A stretch of DNA of 64,000 bases from CALGKJ01 sp049322695 (GTDB lineage: Bacteria > Bacillota > Clostridia > Lutisporales > Lutisporaceae), in NCBI GenBank assembly GCA_049322695.1, contig JBMORW010000023.1, forward strand, positions 1 to 64,000, given 5' to 3'. Of the stretch, positions 17,613 to 26,940 are shown in pieces. Made by a program: the position numbers and the translations under genes. Within the stretch, counting starts at the first letter, position 1. Each line of letters begins with the position of its first letter. The notes beneath the pieces were generated by a model. That model was not told the DNA's origin and did no database searches. It saw only the letters and a list, made by a program, of their open reading frames with translations.

Positions 17613-18839
17613 ATGAAGCTATTAAAGGTTGACACCGTTGAACAGGTAAAGGAGAAGCTGAAGCGCCATTTCTCCTGTCATTCGCCCGGTACGGAAAGCA
17701 TCAGATTGGATAAGGTCCTGGGAAGGATTGCAGCGAGAGATATATTCAGCGGGTTTGACATTCCTGAATTTAACCGTTCCACAGTTGACGGGTACGCAGT
17801 TCTGTCCAAGGATACCATAGGTGCATCTGAAAGTCTTCCTCTTTTTCTTGATATAGCTGGAAGTGTTGAAATGGGCAAAGCTACCCAAATCATACTGAAT
17901 AGCGGCAAGGCTGCATATGTTCCCACCGGCGGGATAATTCCGGCAGGTGCAGACGGTGTAGTCATGATAGAATACATTGAAATGCTGGATGAAAAAACAA
18001 TTGCAGTTCATGATAGTATAGCGCCCGGTGATAATATTATTAATATCGGCGATGATATAAGGAAAAATGAAATACTTATAAACAGGGGCTGCGTGATAAA
18101 GCCACAGCAGATAGGAGTTCTTGCAGCGGCAGGAGTTGAATATGTCGAGGTTTATAAGAAGCTTAAAATAGCAATTTTGTCCACCGGTGATGAAATAGTC
18201 AGTCCATTCAGTGAAGTAGCACCGGGACAGGTGAGGGACATAAATGCATATGTGCTGGCAGCTATGGCAGAGGAATTAGGTGCAGAGGTTACGTCAATAA
18301 ATATGCTTAAGGATGATCTTGAGCTGCTTACTGCTACGATAGGAGATTTGGCGAAGCATAACGATATAGTGGTTGTGTCGGGAGGAAGCTCAGCAGGCAA
18401 CAAGGATGTAACTGCAAAAGCCATCGATAACCTGGGAAACCCGGGAGTGTTTGTACATGGAATTGCAGTAAAGCCTGGAAAGCCTACCATAATAGGAAAG
18501 TCAGGGAATACGGCGATAATTGGTTTGCCCGGACATCCAGTGTCTGCAGCAGTAATTTTCAGAGTGTTCGTTGGATATCTTGTGAAGCTTATTTTGGGTA
18601 AGGAAGCTGAAAGACTATACATACAAGCCAGATGTACAGCCAATATACACTCTTCTCCAGGCAAGGAAACCTATCAGATGGTAGAGTTGTCCGAGGGACC
18701 TGAAGGCTATGAAGCTTATCCGGTGTATGCAAAATCAGCTGCAATATCGTTGTTATCAAAGGCACAGGGTTATATCACCATACCAATGAATAAAGAAGGA
18801 ATAAAAAAAGGTGAAGCGGTCAGGGTAGAGCTGCTTTAA
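17613..18839 (+). CDS. moeA: molybdopterin molybdenumtransferase MoeA (first copy)
   Basis: This 408-residue protein has the canonical MoeA domains. It inserts molybdate or tungstate into adenylylated molybdopterin. Typical segments are FNRSTVDGYAV (about 53-63), GGIIPAGADGVVMIE (about 108-122) and the MoCF-like part with VSGGSSAGNKD and GLPGHPVSA. AGGAGG at 17601-17606 gives a 6-nt spacer to ATG 17613; a TTG at 17607 is rejected. It is directly followed by a second, fused moeA. Two MoeA paralogues in tandem suggest separate handling of Mo and W or of different cofactor forms. Confidence 0.93.
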   Translation: MKLLKVDTVEQVKEKLKRHFSCHSPGTESIRLDKVLGRIAARDIFSGFDIPEFNRSTVDGYAVLSKDTIGASESLPLFLDIAGSVEMGKATQIILNSGKAAYVPTGGIIPAGADGVVMIEYIEMLDEKTIAVHDSIAPGDNIINIGDDIRKNEILINRGCVIKPQQIGVLAAAGVEYVEVYKKLKIAILSTGDEIVSPFSEVAPGQVRDINAYVLAAMAEELGAEVTSINMLKDDLELLTATIGDLAKHNDIVVVSGGSSAGNKDVTAKAIDNLGNPGVFVHGIAVKPGKPTIIGKSGNTAIIGLPGHPVSAAVIFRVFVGYLVKLILGKEAERLYIQARCTANIHSSPGKETYQMVELSEGPEGYEAYPVYAKSAAISLLSKAQGYITIPMNKEGIKKGEAVRVELL

Positions 18840-18851
18840 GGAGTGGGAAAA

Positions 18852-20771
18852 TTGAAAACTTTTGATAGGAATATTTATTTATCAAACATGGATGTTGATG
18901 ATGCTATAAAGCTGTATTTTGATAGAATCAACCTCATTACAGGCTTGGGTATGGAAAGCATCGATGTTACAGATTCTTTGGGGAGAATATCAGCAGAGCC
19001 GGTTTTTGCTGTTGCTTCTTCACCAAATTTCAATGCTTCTGCAATGGATGGTATAGCGGTAAGTTCCCGTACCACCTTCGGGGCTTGTGAATCCAAGCCG
19101 TTAAGGCTAAAAAAACACGTTGATTTCATCTATGTTGATACAGGAGATCCTATTACAGATCCTTATGATTCCGTTATTATGATAGAGGATGTAGTACGAA
19201 TCGATGATGACACCGTTGAAATAATAAAAGCAGCTTCTGCATGGCAGCATATAAGGCCAATAGGTGAGGATATAGTTGCACATGAAATGATAATACCTGA
19301 GAGCCATATTATCAGACCTATGGATGTAGCTGCAATGCTGGCTGGAGGTCTGCTAAAAATAAAAGTGCTTAAGCTGCCCAAGGTTGCAATTATCCCTACA
19401 GGAAGTGAGATAATTGAGCCGGGAGAGCATATGGAGCTTGGGAAAATTATTGAGTCAAACTCCAGAATGTTTGAGGGTATGGTACTTGACTATGGCGGTA
19501 AACCATTGAGATACAAGCCTGTTCCGGATAATTATGAGCTTTTGAAGAAAACCCTAAAGGATGCTTTGCAGCAAAGTGATGCTGTTGTAGTCAATGCCGG
19601 TTCATCTGCAGGCTCTGAAGATTATACAGCTGCTGTGATTTCTGAGCTGGGAGAGGTACTTGTTCATGGTATTGCTGCTAGGCCCGGGAAGCCTGCGATA
19701 CTCGGAATTGTAGACAATAAACCAGTAATAGGGATTCCTGGCTATCCGGTGTCAGCTTATTTTGTATTTGAAACCTTTGTAAAACCGCTTATACTAAAAT
19801 ATGGTAATAGGCCTGAACGTGAAGAAAAGTATGTGGAAGCTGTTGTTTCCAAAAGAATTGTTTCTTCCCTGAAGTATAAGGAGTTTGTACGTATGAAGCT
19901 GGGAAAAGTAGGTGAAAACCTCATTGCCACGCCTTTAAGCAGAGGTGCAGGTGCAACTATGTCTCTTGTAAGAGCAGACGGCATATTGACAATTCCTCAA
20001 AACAGCGAAGGGATTGAAGCGGGTGAAAAGGTTGAAATCAAGCTACTTAAAGATATCAGAGAGATATATAATACTTTGGTGTCCATAGGCAGTCATGACC
20101 TTGCAATGGACATAATAGGCAATCATATACACAGAAGGAACTCTCATTTCAGCTTGTCCTCAGCTCATGTAGGAAGCATGGGCGGTATTATGGCCATAAA
20201 AAGAAATGAAGCACATATAGCTCCTGTTCATCTGCTTGATGAGACTACCGGTGAATATAATACTGCATATATAAGAAAATATCTCGCAGGTACGGATATG
20301 GCTTTGGTAAAAGGCTTGAAGAGAGTTCAGGGTATGATAATACCGAAGGGAAACCCTAAAAGCATAAAGAGCTTTAAGGACTTATTAAGAAACGATATCC
20401 AGTATGTGAACAGACAAAGAGGTGCAGGCACCAGGATTCTTGCTGATTATCTTATGTCAAAGCTGGGCATAAATCCGGAAAGCATAAAGGGATATGACAG
20501 GGAAATGACTACTCACATGGCTGTAGCTGCAGCTGTTGCTTCCGGCACAGCGGATGTAGGCTTGGGAGTGTATTCTGCAGCCAAAGCCTTAGAACTGGAT
20601 TTTCTGCCCATAGGACAGGAGGATTATGATTTTGTAATTCCGGTGAAATATCTGAATGAAAATATGGTACAATTATTTATAGAAGTTTTAACCTCCAAAG
20701 AGCTGAAAAAGGAACTGGATGCACTGGGAGGCTATTCAACCGAAGGCGTAGGCGAGCTTATATATATTTAG
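18852..20771 (+). CDS. MoeA fused to a PBP-like (LysR-substrate/TupA-like) domain
   Basis: This protein of about 639 residues has a MoeA N-terminal part (about 1-405, with FNASAMDGIAV, NAGSSAGSEDY and GIPGYPVSAYF). A C-terminal extension of about 230 residues (about 406-639) resembles periplasmic-binding-protein fold domains of molybdate/tungstate binding type (QRGAGTRILADYL, MAVAAAVASGTADVGLGVY). There is no signal peptide, so the PBP-like domain is cytoplasmic and may present oxyanion to the MoeA site. TTG 18852 is preferred because AAGGAG (18838-18843) leaves an 8-nt spacer; GTG 18843 overlaps that site. The architecture is known in anaerobes. Confidence 0.88.
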   Translation: MKTFDRNIYLSNMDVDDAIKLYFDRINLITGLGMESIDVTDSLGRISAEPVFAVASSPNFNASAMDGIAVSSRTTFGACESKPLRLKKHVDFIYVDTGDPITDPYDSVIMIEDVVRIDDDTVEIIKAASAWQHIRPIGEDIVAHEMIIPESHIIRPMDVAAMLAGGLLKIKVLKLPKVAIIPTGSEIIEPGEHMELGKIIESNSRMFEGMVLDYGGKPLRYKPVPDNYELLKKTLKDALQQSDAVVVNAGSSAGSEDYTAAVISELGEVLVHGIAARPGKPAILGIVDNKPVIGIPGYPVSAYFVFETFVKPLILKYGNRPEREEKYVEAVVSKRIVSSLKYKEFVRMKLGKVGENLIATPLSRGAGATMSLVRADGILTIPQNSEGIEAGEKVEIKLLKDIREIYNTLVSIGSHDLAMDIIGNHIHRRNSHFSLSSAHVGSMGGIMAIKRNEAHIAPVHLLDETTGEYNTAYIRKYLAGTDMALVKGLKRVQGMIIPKGNPKSIKSFKDLLRNDIQYVNRQRGAGTRILADYLMSKLGINPESIKGYDREMTTHMAVAAAVASGTADVGLGVYSAAKALELDFLPIGQEDYDFVIPVKYLNENMVQLFIEVLTSKELKKELDALGGYSTEGVGELIYI

Positions 20772-20790
20772 CTATGAAATGGAGATTAGT

Positions 20791-21756
20791 ATGAAGGACA
20801 AGCAAGGTAGAAATATTAACTACATCAGGGTATCAGTAACAGACAGATGCAATCTTCGCTGCAGATACTGCATGCCTGAAGAGGGGATAGTAAAAAAAGA
20901 GCATTCTGAGATGCTAGCCCTTGAGGAGATATATAAGGTAATAGAGGCATGTATGCCCTTGGGCATCAACAAGGTAAGGCTGACCGGCGGAGAGCCGTTG
21001 GTGCGCAAAGGCATTGTTGAGCTGATATCAAAGCTGTCCAAGCTTGAGCAAATAAAAGATATAGCTCTGACCACCAACGGGGTGCTGCTGGCGGAATATG
21101 CAGACGACTTGAAGAAAGCGGGTCTAAGCAGGGTAAACATCAGCTTGGATACCTTGGATGGAAATAAATACAGAAGTATAACAAGATGCGGAAAAATACA
21201 GGATGTACTGAATGGAATAGAAGCAGCAAAGGCATGCAATCTGACACCAATTAAAATAAATACCGTACTTATAGGCGGTTTTAATGATGATGAAATTGAG
21301 GATTTTGTAAATCTTACGAAGTATGGAAATATTGACGTGAGATTTATTGAGCTGATGCCCATAGGACAGGCTTCAAGCTGGACAAAGGATAAGTTTATAC
21401 CTAATTCAATCGTGCTTGACAGGGTTAAGGAGTTGGAAGAAGTAGAGGGCTATGACCCGGGCAGTACGGCCAGGTATTATAAGCTGCCTGATGCTTTAGG
21501 AAAAGTGGGGCTGATAAATCCCATAAGCCATAAATTCTGCAGTGAGTGCAACAGAATAAGGCTTACTGCAGATGGGAAGCTTAAGCCGTGCTTGCATTCA
21601 AACCAGGAGATAGATATAAAAAGTATACTTAGGGAGGATGGAGGAAATCTGTTTTCTGCTATTGAAGCTGCAGTATATTCAAAGCCCCTGCAGCATAATC
21701 TGGAGGATAAGGAATACATACCCATAAACAGGGATATGTTCAGAATAGGAGGTTGA
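20791..21756 (+). CDS. moaA: GTP 3',8-cyclase MoaA
   Basis: This 321-residue radical SAM enzyme converts GTP to 3',8-cyclo-dihydro-GTP, the first step of molybdopterin synthesis. The N-terminal cluster is CNLRCRYC (Cys20, Cys24, Cys27). The second C-terminal cluster is visible as Cys250, Cys253 and Cys267. The protein ends in Gly-Gly, the functional MoaA tail. GGAG 7 nt upstream supports ATG 20791 rather than ATG 20779. moaC, moaE and moaD are absent from this window. Confidence 0.95.
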   Translation: MKDKQGRNINYIRVSVTDRCNLRCRYCMPEEGIVKKEHSEMLALEEIYKVIEACMPLGINKVRLTGGEPLVRKGIVELISKLSKLEQIKDIALTTNGVLLAEYADDLKKAGLSRVNISLDTLDGNKYRSITRCGKIQDVLNGIEAAKACNLTPIKINTVLIGGFNDDEIEDFVNLTKYGNIDVRFIELMPIGQASSWTKDKFIPNSIVLDRVKELEEVEGYDPGSTARYYKLPDALGKVGLINPISHKFCSECNRIRLTADGKLKPCLHSNQEIDIKSILREDGGNLFSAIEAAVYSKPLQHNLEDKEYIPINRDMFRIGG

Positions 21757-21759
21757 GAT

Positions 21760-22197
21760 ATGAAGGGTAAGGTTGTGGCAATTAATATAAGCGAGAAAAA
21801 GGGAGTACCTAAGACAGCTGTTGAGGAAGGCTTCTTCAGAATAGATCATGGCTTGGTAGGAGATGCTCATGCCGGCAACTGGCACAGACAGGTTAGCCTG
21901 CTTGGAATTGAAAGTATAGAAAAAATGAAAGCGCTTGGAATACAGGGCTTATGCACGGGCAAATTTGCTGAAAATATAACTACAGAGGGCATTGAGCTGT
22001 ATAAGCTGCCTGTGGGAACTAAACTGCGCATAGGAGACACAATACAGGAGGTAACACAGATAGGCAAGGAATGCCATACAAAGTGTGCAATTTATCATAC
22101 TGTTGGTAATTGTGTGATGCCTACTGAAGGAATTTTCACCAAAGTATTGAAGGAAGGAAGCGTAAAAACAGGAGACGAAATCATGGTGCTTGAATAA
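21760..22197 (+). CDS. MOSC domain protein
   Basis: This small protein of 145 residues consists of one MOSC domain, a fold of molybdenum cofactor sulfurases and related carriers that bind or transfer sulfur or metal cofactors. Conserved stretches include DHGLVGDAHAG (about 29-39) and GKECHTKCAIY (about 103-113), with the cysteine expected for this family. The AGGAGG ribosome binding site lies inside the last codons of moaA. Stand-alone MOSC proteins are common next to moaA and moeA in clostridia. Confidence 0.9.
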   Translation: MKGKVVAINISEKKGVPKTAVEEGFFRIDHGLVGDAHAGNWHRQVSLLGIESIEKMKALGIQGLCTGKFAENITTEGIELYKLPVGTKLRIGDTIQEVTQIGKECHTKCAIYHTVGNCVMPTEGIFTKVLKEGSVKTGDEIMVLE

Positions 22198-22225
22198 AAC
22201 ATTTAAGTTTTTGGGAGGGAAAATT

Positions 22226-23932
22226 ATGAAAAACATCAACGTGAAAAACAAAATCATACTGCTTGGTGTGTTAATAATTGCAGCTTTCTTCGTATTTACA
22301 CTGCTATATGTTGTTCCTACAGCTTATAACGAAATTGAAGCACGGACAATTGAAAAAACACTAAATATTACTGAGACTGCATATTCAATAGTCAAACACA
22401 ATTATGAACAGTATAAAAGCGGTAAAATAAGCGAAGAGAAGGCTAAAGAAGCTGCCATGCAGACCATAAAGCATCTCAGATACGGTAAGGATGGTTATGT
22501 ATGGATTAATGATTATGATCAGGTTATGGTAATGCACCCTACAAATCCTAAGCTGGATGGTCAAAGCATGGTTGACTTTGAAGACCCCAATGGCTTCAAA
22601 TTATTTGGCGCAATGGCTGCTGTTGTTAAAGAAAAGGGTGAAGGGGAGATCAGGTATGAATGGCCTAAACCCGGATTTGACAAGCCTCAGCCTAAAATAT
22701 CCTATGTAAAGGGTTTTGAAGAATGGCAGTGGATTATTGGAACAGGTGTCTATGTTGATGATCTTGATGGTGTCAAGTTTAGAATAAGAAACAACATATT
22801 ACTGTTCTGTATAATCATAATCCTGGTTTCTGTTTTACTGATGCTGGGTATTGTAATTCCACTCAACAAATCAATGAAAAAGGTATTGTGCAGGCTTGAT
22901 TCTATTGCATCCGGAGATTTTTCGGATAGTCTTGATATGGATCAAAAGGATGAAATGGGTTTAATAGCTAAGTCGGTAAATGCTTTATTAGCTAATATGC
23001 GTTTGCTTTTTTCCAATGTATTGGAGATAGAAGAAAGAGTATATACCTCATCCACGCATGTCAAGCAATCTTTGGATGATCTAAGCTCAGGCTCTGAGCA
23101 GATTGCCCTGACGGTATCAGAACTGGCAAAAGGAGCTACAGAGCAGGCCGGCTCTGTAGATGCCGTAAGCAATCAAGTAAGCAGTATAGTAAAAAGTCTG
23201 GAAAAAATAGATCATGATATTACTGATTCGGAAAAATTGTTGGATAATGCAGTTAGCAGGGTGTTTGAAGGCGAAAAATCCGTAGAGCTTCAGGAAGTGA
23301 AAATGACAGAAAGCAGAAAGGCTGTTCAAAGTGTGAGCTCTGCAGTTAATCAGCTGCTCGATAAATCAAACGCTGTTGGCGAAATACTGGTGGTAATTAA
23401 TCAGATAGCAGAACAAACCAATCTTCTGTCACTAAATGCAGCTATTGAAGCTGCCAGGGCAGGTGAGATGGGAAAGGGCTTTGCCGTTGTAGCAAATGAG
23501 GTAAGGAAACTGGCAGAGCAGTCGGCCCAATCCGTAAAGCAAATCGAAAGCCTGATTGTAAGCATGCAGCAGGGTGTCACCTCTGCTTCGCAGGAAATGA
23601 CAAAGGTTGATGCAATAGTTGACGAGCAGAATGATGCTCTGGCAAAAACTATTGTATCCTTTAACAATATCAGAGCTGCAGTTCAATCAATAAGTGAAAA
23701 CATAAAATCCATTGCCAGTGCATCTGGTAGTCTGGCTGAGAACGCAAAGAATGTTGAGCTTAAGATCATGAACATGGCAAGCATATCTCAGGAAGCAGCA
23801 GCAGGAACAGAGGAAATGGCCGCTTCTACCCAGCAGCAGACAGCAACTCTTCAACAGGTGTCAGAGGCTGTAAATAATATGTCAGAGCAAATGAACAAGC
23901 TTAATGAAAATATTAAAAAGTTCAAAGTCTGA
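22226..23932 (+). CDS. methyl-accepting chemotaxis protein with single Cache sensor
   Basis: This receptor of about 568 residues has a membrane helix (about 7-29), an extracellular sCache_2-type domain (about 30-185, with GYVWINDYDQVMVMHP and GFEEWQWIIGTGVYVDD), a second helix (about 190-212), a HAMP segment and a cytoplasmic signalling hairpin (IAEQTNLLSLNAAIEAARAG). GGGAGGG precedes ATG 22226. It begins 28 bp after the MOSC gene and larE follows closely, so it sits inside the cofactor operon. sCache receptors often bind small organic acids. The ligand here is unknown but may relate to the enzymes these cofactors serve. Confidence 0.93.
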   Translation: MKNINVKNKIILLGVLIIAAFFVFTLLYVVPTAYNEIEARTIEKTLNITETAYSIVKHNYEQYKSGKISEEKAKEAAMQTIKHLRYGKDGYVWINDYDQVMVMHPTNPKLDGQSMVDFEDPNGFKLFGAMAAVVKEKGEGEIRYEWPKPGFDKPQPKISYVKGFEEWQWIIGTGVYVDDLDGVKFRIRNNILLFCIIIILVSVLLMLGIVIPLNKSMKKVLCRLDSIASGDFSDSLDMDQKDEMGLIAKSVNALLANMRLLFSNVLEIEERVYTSSTHVKQSLDDLSSGSEQIALTVSELAKGATEQAGSVDAVSNQVSSIVKSLEKIDHDITDSEKLLDNAVSRVFEGEKSVELQEVKMTESRKAVQSVSSAVNQLLDKSNAVGEILVVINQIAEQTNLLSLNAAIEAARAGEMGKGFAVVANEVRKLAEQSAQSVKQIESLIVSMQQGVTSASQEMTKVDAIVDEQNDALAKTIVSFNNIRAAVQSISENIKSIASASGSLAENAKNVELKIMNMASISQEAAAGTEEMAASTQQQTATLQQVSEAVNNMSEQMNKLNENIKKFKV

Positions 23933-24005
23933 ACTACTTACATATTTTTATTTGGCAGAGAAAAACTACAAAATAGAAGCTTATAATGACTTTCGGGGGT
24001 ATGAA

Positions 24006-24818
24006 GTGAATAAAATTGATAGATTATATGAATATATAAAAAGCTGCAAAAAAGTTGCTGTTGCTTTCTCCGGAGGAGTGGACAGCTCCTTTTTGCTGAA
24101 GGCATCTTGTGAAGCATTGGGCAGAGAGAATGTTTTGGCAGTCACAGTATTATCCAGCGTCATTTCTGAAGAAGAAAGACAGGATGCTGCGGAGCTGGCA
24201 AAAAGCATTGCTGTTCAGCATGAGGTGCTGGAGTTTGATGTTTTCTCCATTCCGGGTTTTAAGGAAAATCCGGTTGATAGATGCTATATATGTAAAAAAC
24301 AGATTTTTAATGCTATTTCAAATATAGCTGCTGCCTATAGAATAAATACGGTAGTTGATGGAACCAACGCTGATGATTCCGGGGATTACAGACCCGGCAT
24401 GAAGGCTTTGGAGGAGCTTGGTATCAAAAGTCCTCTGAAGCTGTGTGGTATTGGTAAGAGAGAAATAAGAGAAGCATCCCGTAAGTTGGAGCTTTTTACA
24501 TGGAGCAGGCCGAGTATGGCCTGCCTTGCTTCGAGAATACCCTACAACGAAGAAATTACAGAGGCCAAACTGAGGATGGTGGAGAAGGCTGAAGCTGTGT
24601 TGAGGAGCATGGGGTTTTCTCAGCATAGGGTTCGCTGTCACGGTACCATAGCCAGAATTGAGCTGCTGCCTTCGGAGATGGGGAGAATATTGGATGAGGA
24701 TAAGCTTTCTATAATAAACGAAGGCTTTAAGAGCATTGGATTTGATTATGTTACTTTGGATCTTAAAGGCTACAGAACAGGAAGCCTGAATGAGACAATA
24801 CTCAAAAAGGAGGTTTAG
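24006..24818 (+). CDS. larE: LarE, ATP-dependent sacrificial sulfur transferase
   Basis: This 270-residue PP-loop enzyme (SGGVDSS, residues 22-28) thiolates the pyridinium carboxylate during synthesis of the nickel-pincer nucleotide. Cys173 lies in the conserved ACLASRIPY segment. A CxxC pair (Cys93, Cys96) is also present. The three cysteines suggest the iron-sulfur-cluster type of LarE rather than the single-cysteine sacrificial type. GTG 24006 follows GGGGG by 6 nt; an upstream in-frame start at 23904 lies inside the chemotaxis gene. larB follows after 2 bp. Confidence 0.92.
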   Translation: MNKIDRLYEYIKSCKKVAVAFSGGVDSSFLLKASCEALGRENVLAVTVLSSVISEEERQDAAELAKSIAVQHEVLEFDVFSIPGFKENPVDRCYICKKQIFNAISNIAAAYRINTVVDGTNADDSGDYRPGMKALEELGIKSPLKLCGIGKREIREASRKLELFTWSRPSMACLASRIPYNEEITEAKLRMVEKAEAVLRSMGFSQHRVRCHGTIARIELLPSEMGRILDEDKLSIINEGFKSIGFDYVTLDLKGYRTGSLNETILKKEV

Positions 24819-24820
24819 GG

Positions 24821-25573
24821 GTGGACGAGAAATTTGTAAAACAGCTGCTAAGCAGTGTCAAGAACGGAAATGTAGATATAGATGAAGCAGTGGATATGCT
24901 AAGAAAGCTTCCCTATGAGGATTTGGGTTTTGCCAAGCTGGATAATCATAGAAAGCTTAGAAAGGGCTCAGGTGAAGTAATATATTGTGAAGGTAAAACT
25001 CCTGAACAATGCTCATTGATATTTGAAAAAATGCTTGAAAGCAATAGCAATGTTTTGGGAACCAGAGCTAATGTGGACATATATGAGGCAGTAAAAAGCA
25101 GAGCGGCAGATGCTGTGTACAATGCAGCAGCAAGAACCATTACAGTAATGAGAGGAGAGCAGGTACCCGGAAAGGGCAAGGTGGTGATTGCCACAGGAGG
25201 AACCTCTGATATACCTGTGGCGGAAGAAGCCGCAGTGACAGCAGCCTTTATGGGAAGTAATGTCCACAGGCTATACGATGTAGGTGTGGCAGGCATACAC
25301 AGGCTCTTGATGAATTCCGACATGCTTGTTGATGCAGATGTAATAGTAGCTGTTGCAGGGATGGAGGGTGCTCTGGCCAGTGTGGTTGCAGGGCTTGTGA
25401 GCTGTCCTGTTATTGCTGTTCCTACCAGTGTCGGCTATGGAGCCAACTTTGGAGGGCTTTCGGCGCTGCTGACAATGATAAACAGCTGTGCCAGCGGTAT
25501 AGCAGTTGTCAATATAGATAATGGCTTTGGAGCGGGATATATGGCTGCATTAATCAACAGAAGAAGAAGCTGA
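24821..25573 (+). CDS. larB: LarB, pyridinium-3,5-biscarboxylic acid mononucleotide synthase
   Basis: This 250-residue protein carboxylates nicotinic acid adenine dinucleotide to start nickel-pincer cofactor synthesis. The C-terminal half is PurE-like (ATGGTSDIPVAEEAAVTA, about 126-143). It uses a GTG start with AGGAGG about 6 nt upstream that overlaps the end of larE. It sits between larE and larC, so all three biosynthetic genes are in one transcript. The nickel racemase LarA is not in the window. Confidence 0.95.
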   Translation: MDEKFVKQLLSSVKNGNVDIDEAVDMLRKLPYEDLGFAKLDNHRKLRKGSGEVIYCEGKTPEQCSLIFEKMLESNSNVLGTRANVDIYEAVKSRAADAVYNAAARTITVMRGEQVPGKGKVVIATGGTSDIPVAEEAAVTAAFMGSNVHRLYDVGVAGIHRLLMNSDMLVDADVIVAVAGMEGALASVVAGLVSCPVIAVPTSVGYGANFGGLSALLTMINSCASGIAVVNIDNGFGAGYMAALINRRRS

Positions 25574-25584
25574 GGAGTGGAGTT

Positions 25585-26874
25585 ATGAAAGTATTATACT
25601 TTGATTGCTTTTCGGGAATAAGCGGGGATATGACTCTCGGAGCACTTTTGGATCTGGGTATTGAAGAAGCTCTTCTGAAGGATAAACTCAAGCTGCTTAA
25701 GCTGGAAGGCTATGAAATAAAAACAGAGAAGAAGCTGAAGAATGGAATAATGGGTACGGAGCTTACAGTACTTCTGAAGGATGATAAACATGAGCATGAC
25801 CACGACCACGGTCATAACCATGTTCATCACCATGAGCATGAAGTTCATAAGGGACACCACCATGAGCATATACACCACCACCATGCTCATGAGCACAGAA
25901 GCTATAGGGATATTTTGAAGCTTATAGAAGACAGTGAGCTTAATATGAATATAAAAGCATTAAGTAAAAAGATATTTAATGTAATTGCTGAGGCAGAAGC
26001 CAAAATACACGGCAAGGCTGTTGAAGAAGTGCATTTCCATGAGGTTGGAGCCGTGGATTCTATAGTAGATATTGTAGGAGCCGCAATATGCATAGATGCA
26101 TTAAAGGTAGAGGACATAATGTTTTCTAAAATTCCCCTATCCACAGGCTTTGTAAAATGTCAGCACGGCATATTCCCCGTGCCTGCTCCGGCAACAATGG
26201 AAATACTAAAGGGTGTACCTGTTTATTACAACAATGCAGGCTTCGAACTGGTAACCCCTACGGGTGCAGCTATAGTAAAGGCCTTGGGAACAGATTTCGG
26301 TATGCCTGAGGATGTCGAAATTGAAAGCATAGGCTATGGCTTAGGTAAAAAAACCTATGAGGTTCCCAATGTATTAAGGGCAATAATATTCAATACTGTA
26401 AAAAAAAACAGTGAAAAAGTAGTACAGATAAATACCAATATTGATGATATGACAGGGGAACAGCTGGGTTTTCTGATGGAGAAGCTTATGCAGGAGGGAG
26501 CATTGGATGCGTATTTTACGGGTATCAGCATGAAGAAAAACAGGCCTGCGGTAATGCTTTCAGTACTTTGCAGCTGTGACAAGAAAGAGTATTTCACTTC
26601 TCTTTTGCTTAAATACAGCAGCACCTTTGGAGTAAGGTATTCCTATATGGAAAGAGAAGTCCTGGCAAGAAAAACCATAAGCATTGATACAGAGTACGGA
26701 TGCATGAGGGTCAAGCTTGGGCTACTGAACGGAGAGGTTGTCAAATTTGCTCCTGAATACGAGGATTGCAGGGCGGCAGCTATAAAGTATGACAAGCCTG
26801 TTCAGCATATATATGAAGCAGTAATCCATGAACTTATGAAAAAGAAAGAAGTGCTGCATTTCAGTATATTCTGA
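25585..26874 (+). CDS. larC: LarC, nickel insertion protein (CTP-dependent cyclometallase)
   Basis: This 429-residue protein inserts nickel into the pincer nucleotide. A histidine-rich tract of about 35 residues (about 71-107), alternating His with Asp, Glu and Gly, is the expected nickel-binding region. In Lactiplantibacillus plantarum the protein is made from two frames by ribosomal frameshift. Here the N- and C-terminal halves are in one continuous frame. GAGGAGTGGAG precedes the ATG. It is the last gene of the tungstate/molybdopterin/lar operon and is followed by a terminator. Confidence 0.95.
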   Translation: MKVLYFDCFSGISGDMTLGALLDLGIEEALLKDKLKLLKLEGYEIKTEKKLKNGIMGTELTVLLKDDKHEHDHDHGHNHVHHHEHEVHKGHHHEHIHHHHAHEHRSYRDILKLIEDSELNMNIKALSKKIFNVIAEAEAKIHGKAVEEVHFHEVGAVDSIVDIVGAAICIDALKVEDIMFSKIPLSTGFVKCQHGIFPVPAPATMEILKGVPVYYNNAGFELVTPTGAAIVKALGTDFGMPEDVEIESIGYGLGKKTYEVPNVLRAIIFNTVKKNSEKVVQINTNIDDMTGEQLGFLMEKLMQEGALDAYFTGISMKKNRPAVMLSVLCSCDKKEYFTSLLLKYSSTFGVRYSYMEREVLARKTISIDTEYGCMRVKLGLLNGEVVKFAPEYEDCRAAAIKYDKPVQHIYEAVIHELMKKKEVLHFSIF

Positions 26875-26885
26875 GAATTTTAAAA

Positions 26886-26910
26886 CCATTTGACAAATGG
26901 CTTTTCTTTC
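26886..26910 (+). terminator. terminator after larC, overlapping the guaB promoter
   Basis: CCATTT (26886-26891) and AAATGG (26895-26900) form the stem with loop GAC, followed by CTTTTCTTTC. The next promoter's -35 hexamer is inside this hairpin. Confidence 0.6.
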
Positions 26911-26918
26911 AATATACT
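26890..26918 (+). promoter_or_regulatory. promoter of the guaB leader
   Basis: A perfect TTGACA (26890-26895) and TATACT (26913-26918) are separated by 17 bp. Transcription should begin near 26925, giving a leader of about 325 nt that contains a heptad array, a 15-bp palindrome (26984-26998) and the riboswitch. Confidence 0.7.
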
Positions 26919-26940
26919 AGGTAGAAATATATAATTTTCA

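Noticed and set aside
25790..25905. Repetitive CAT/CAC-rich DNA looking like a tandem repeat
   Set aside because: It is the coding sequence of the nickel-binding histidine-rich tract of LarC in an intact frame.
25585..26874. Programmed frameshift in larC as in Lactiplantibacillus
   Set aside because: The whole LarC sequence is in a single uninterrupted frame.
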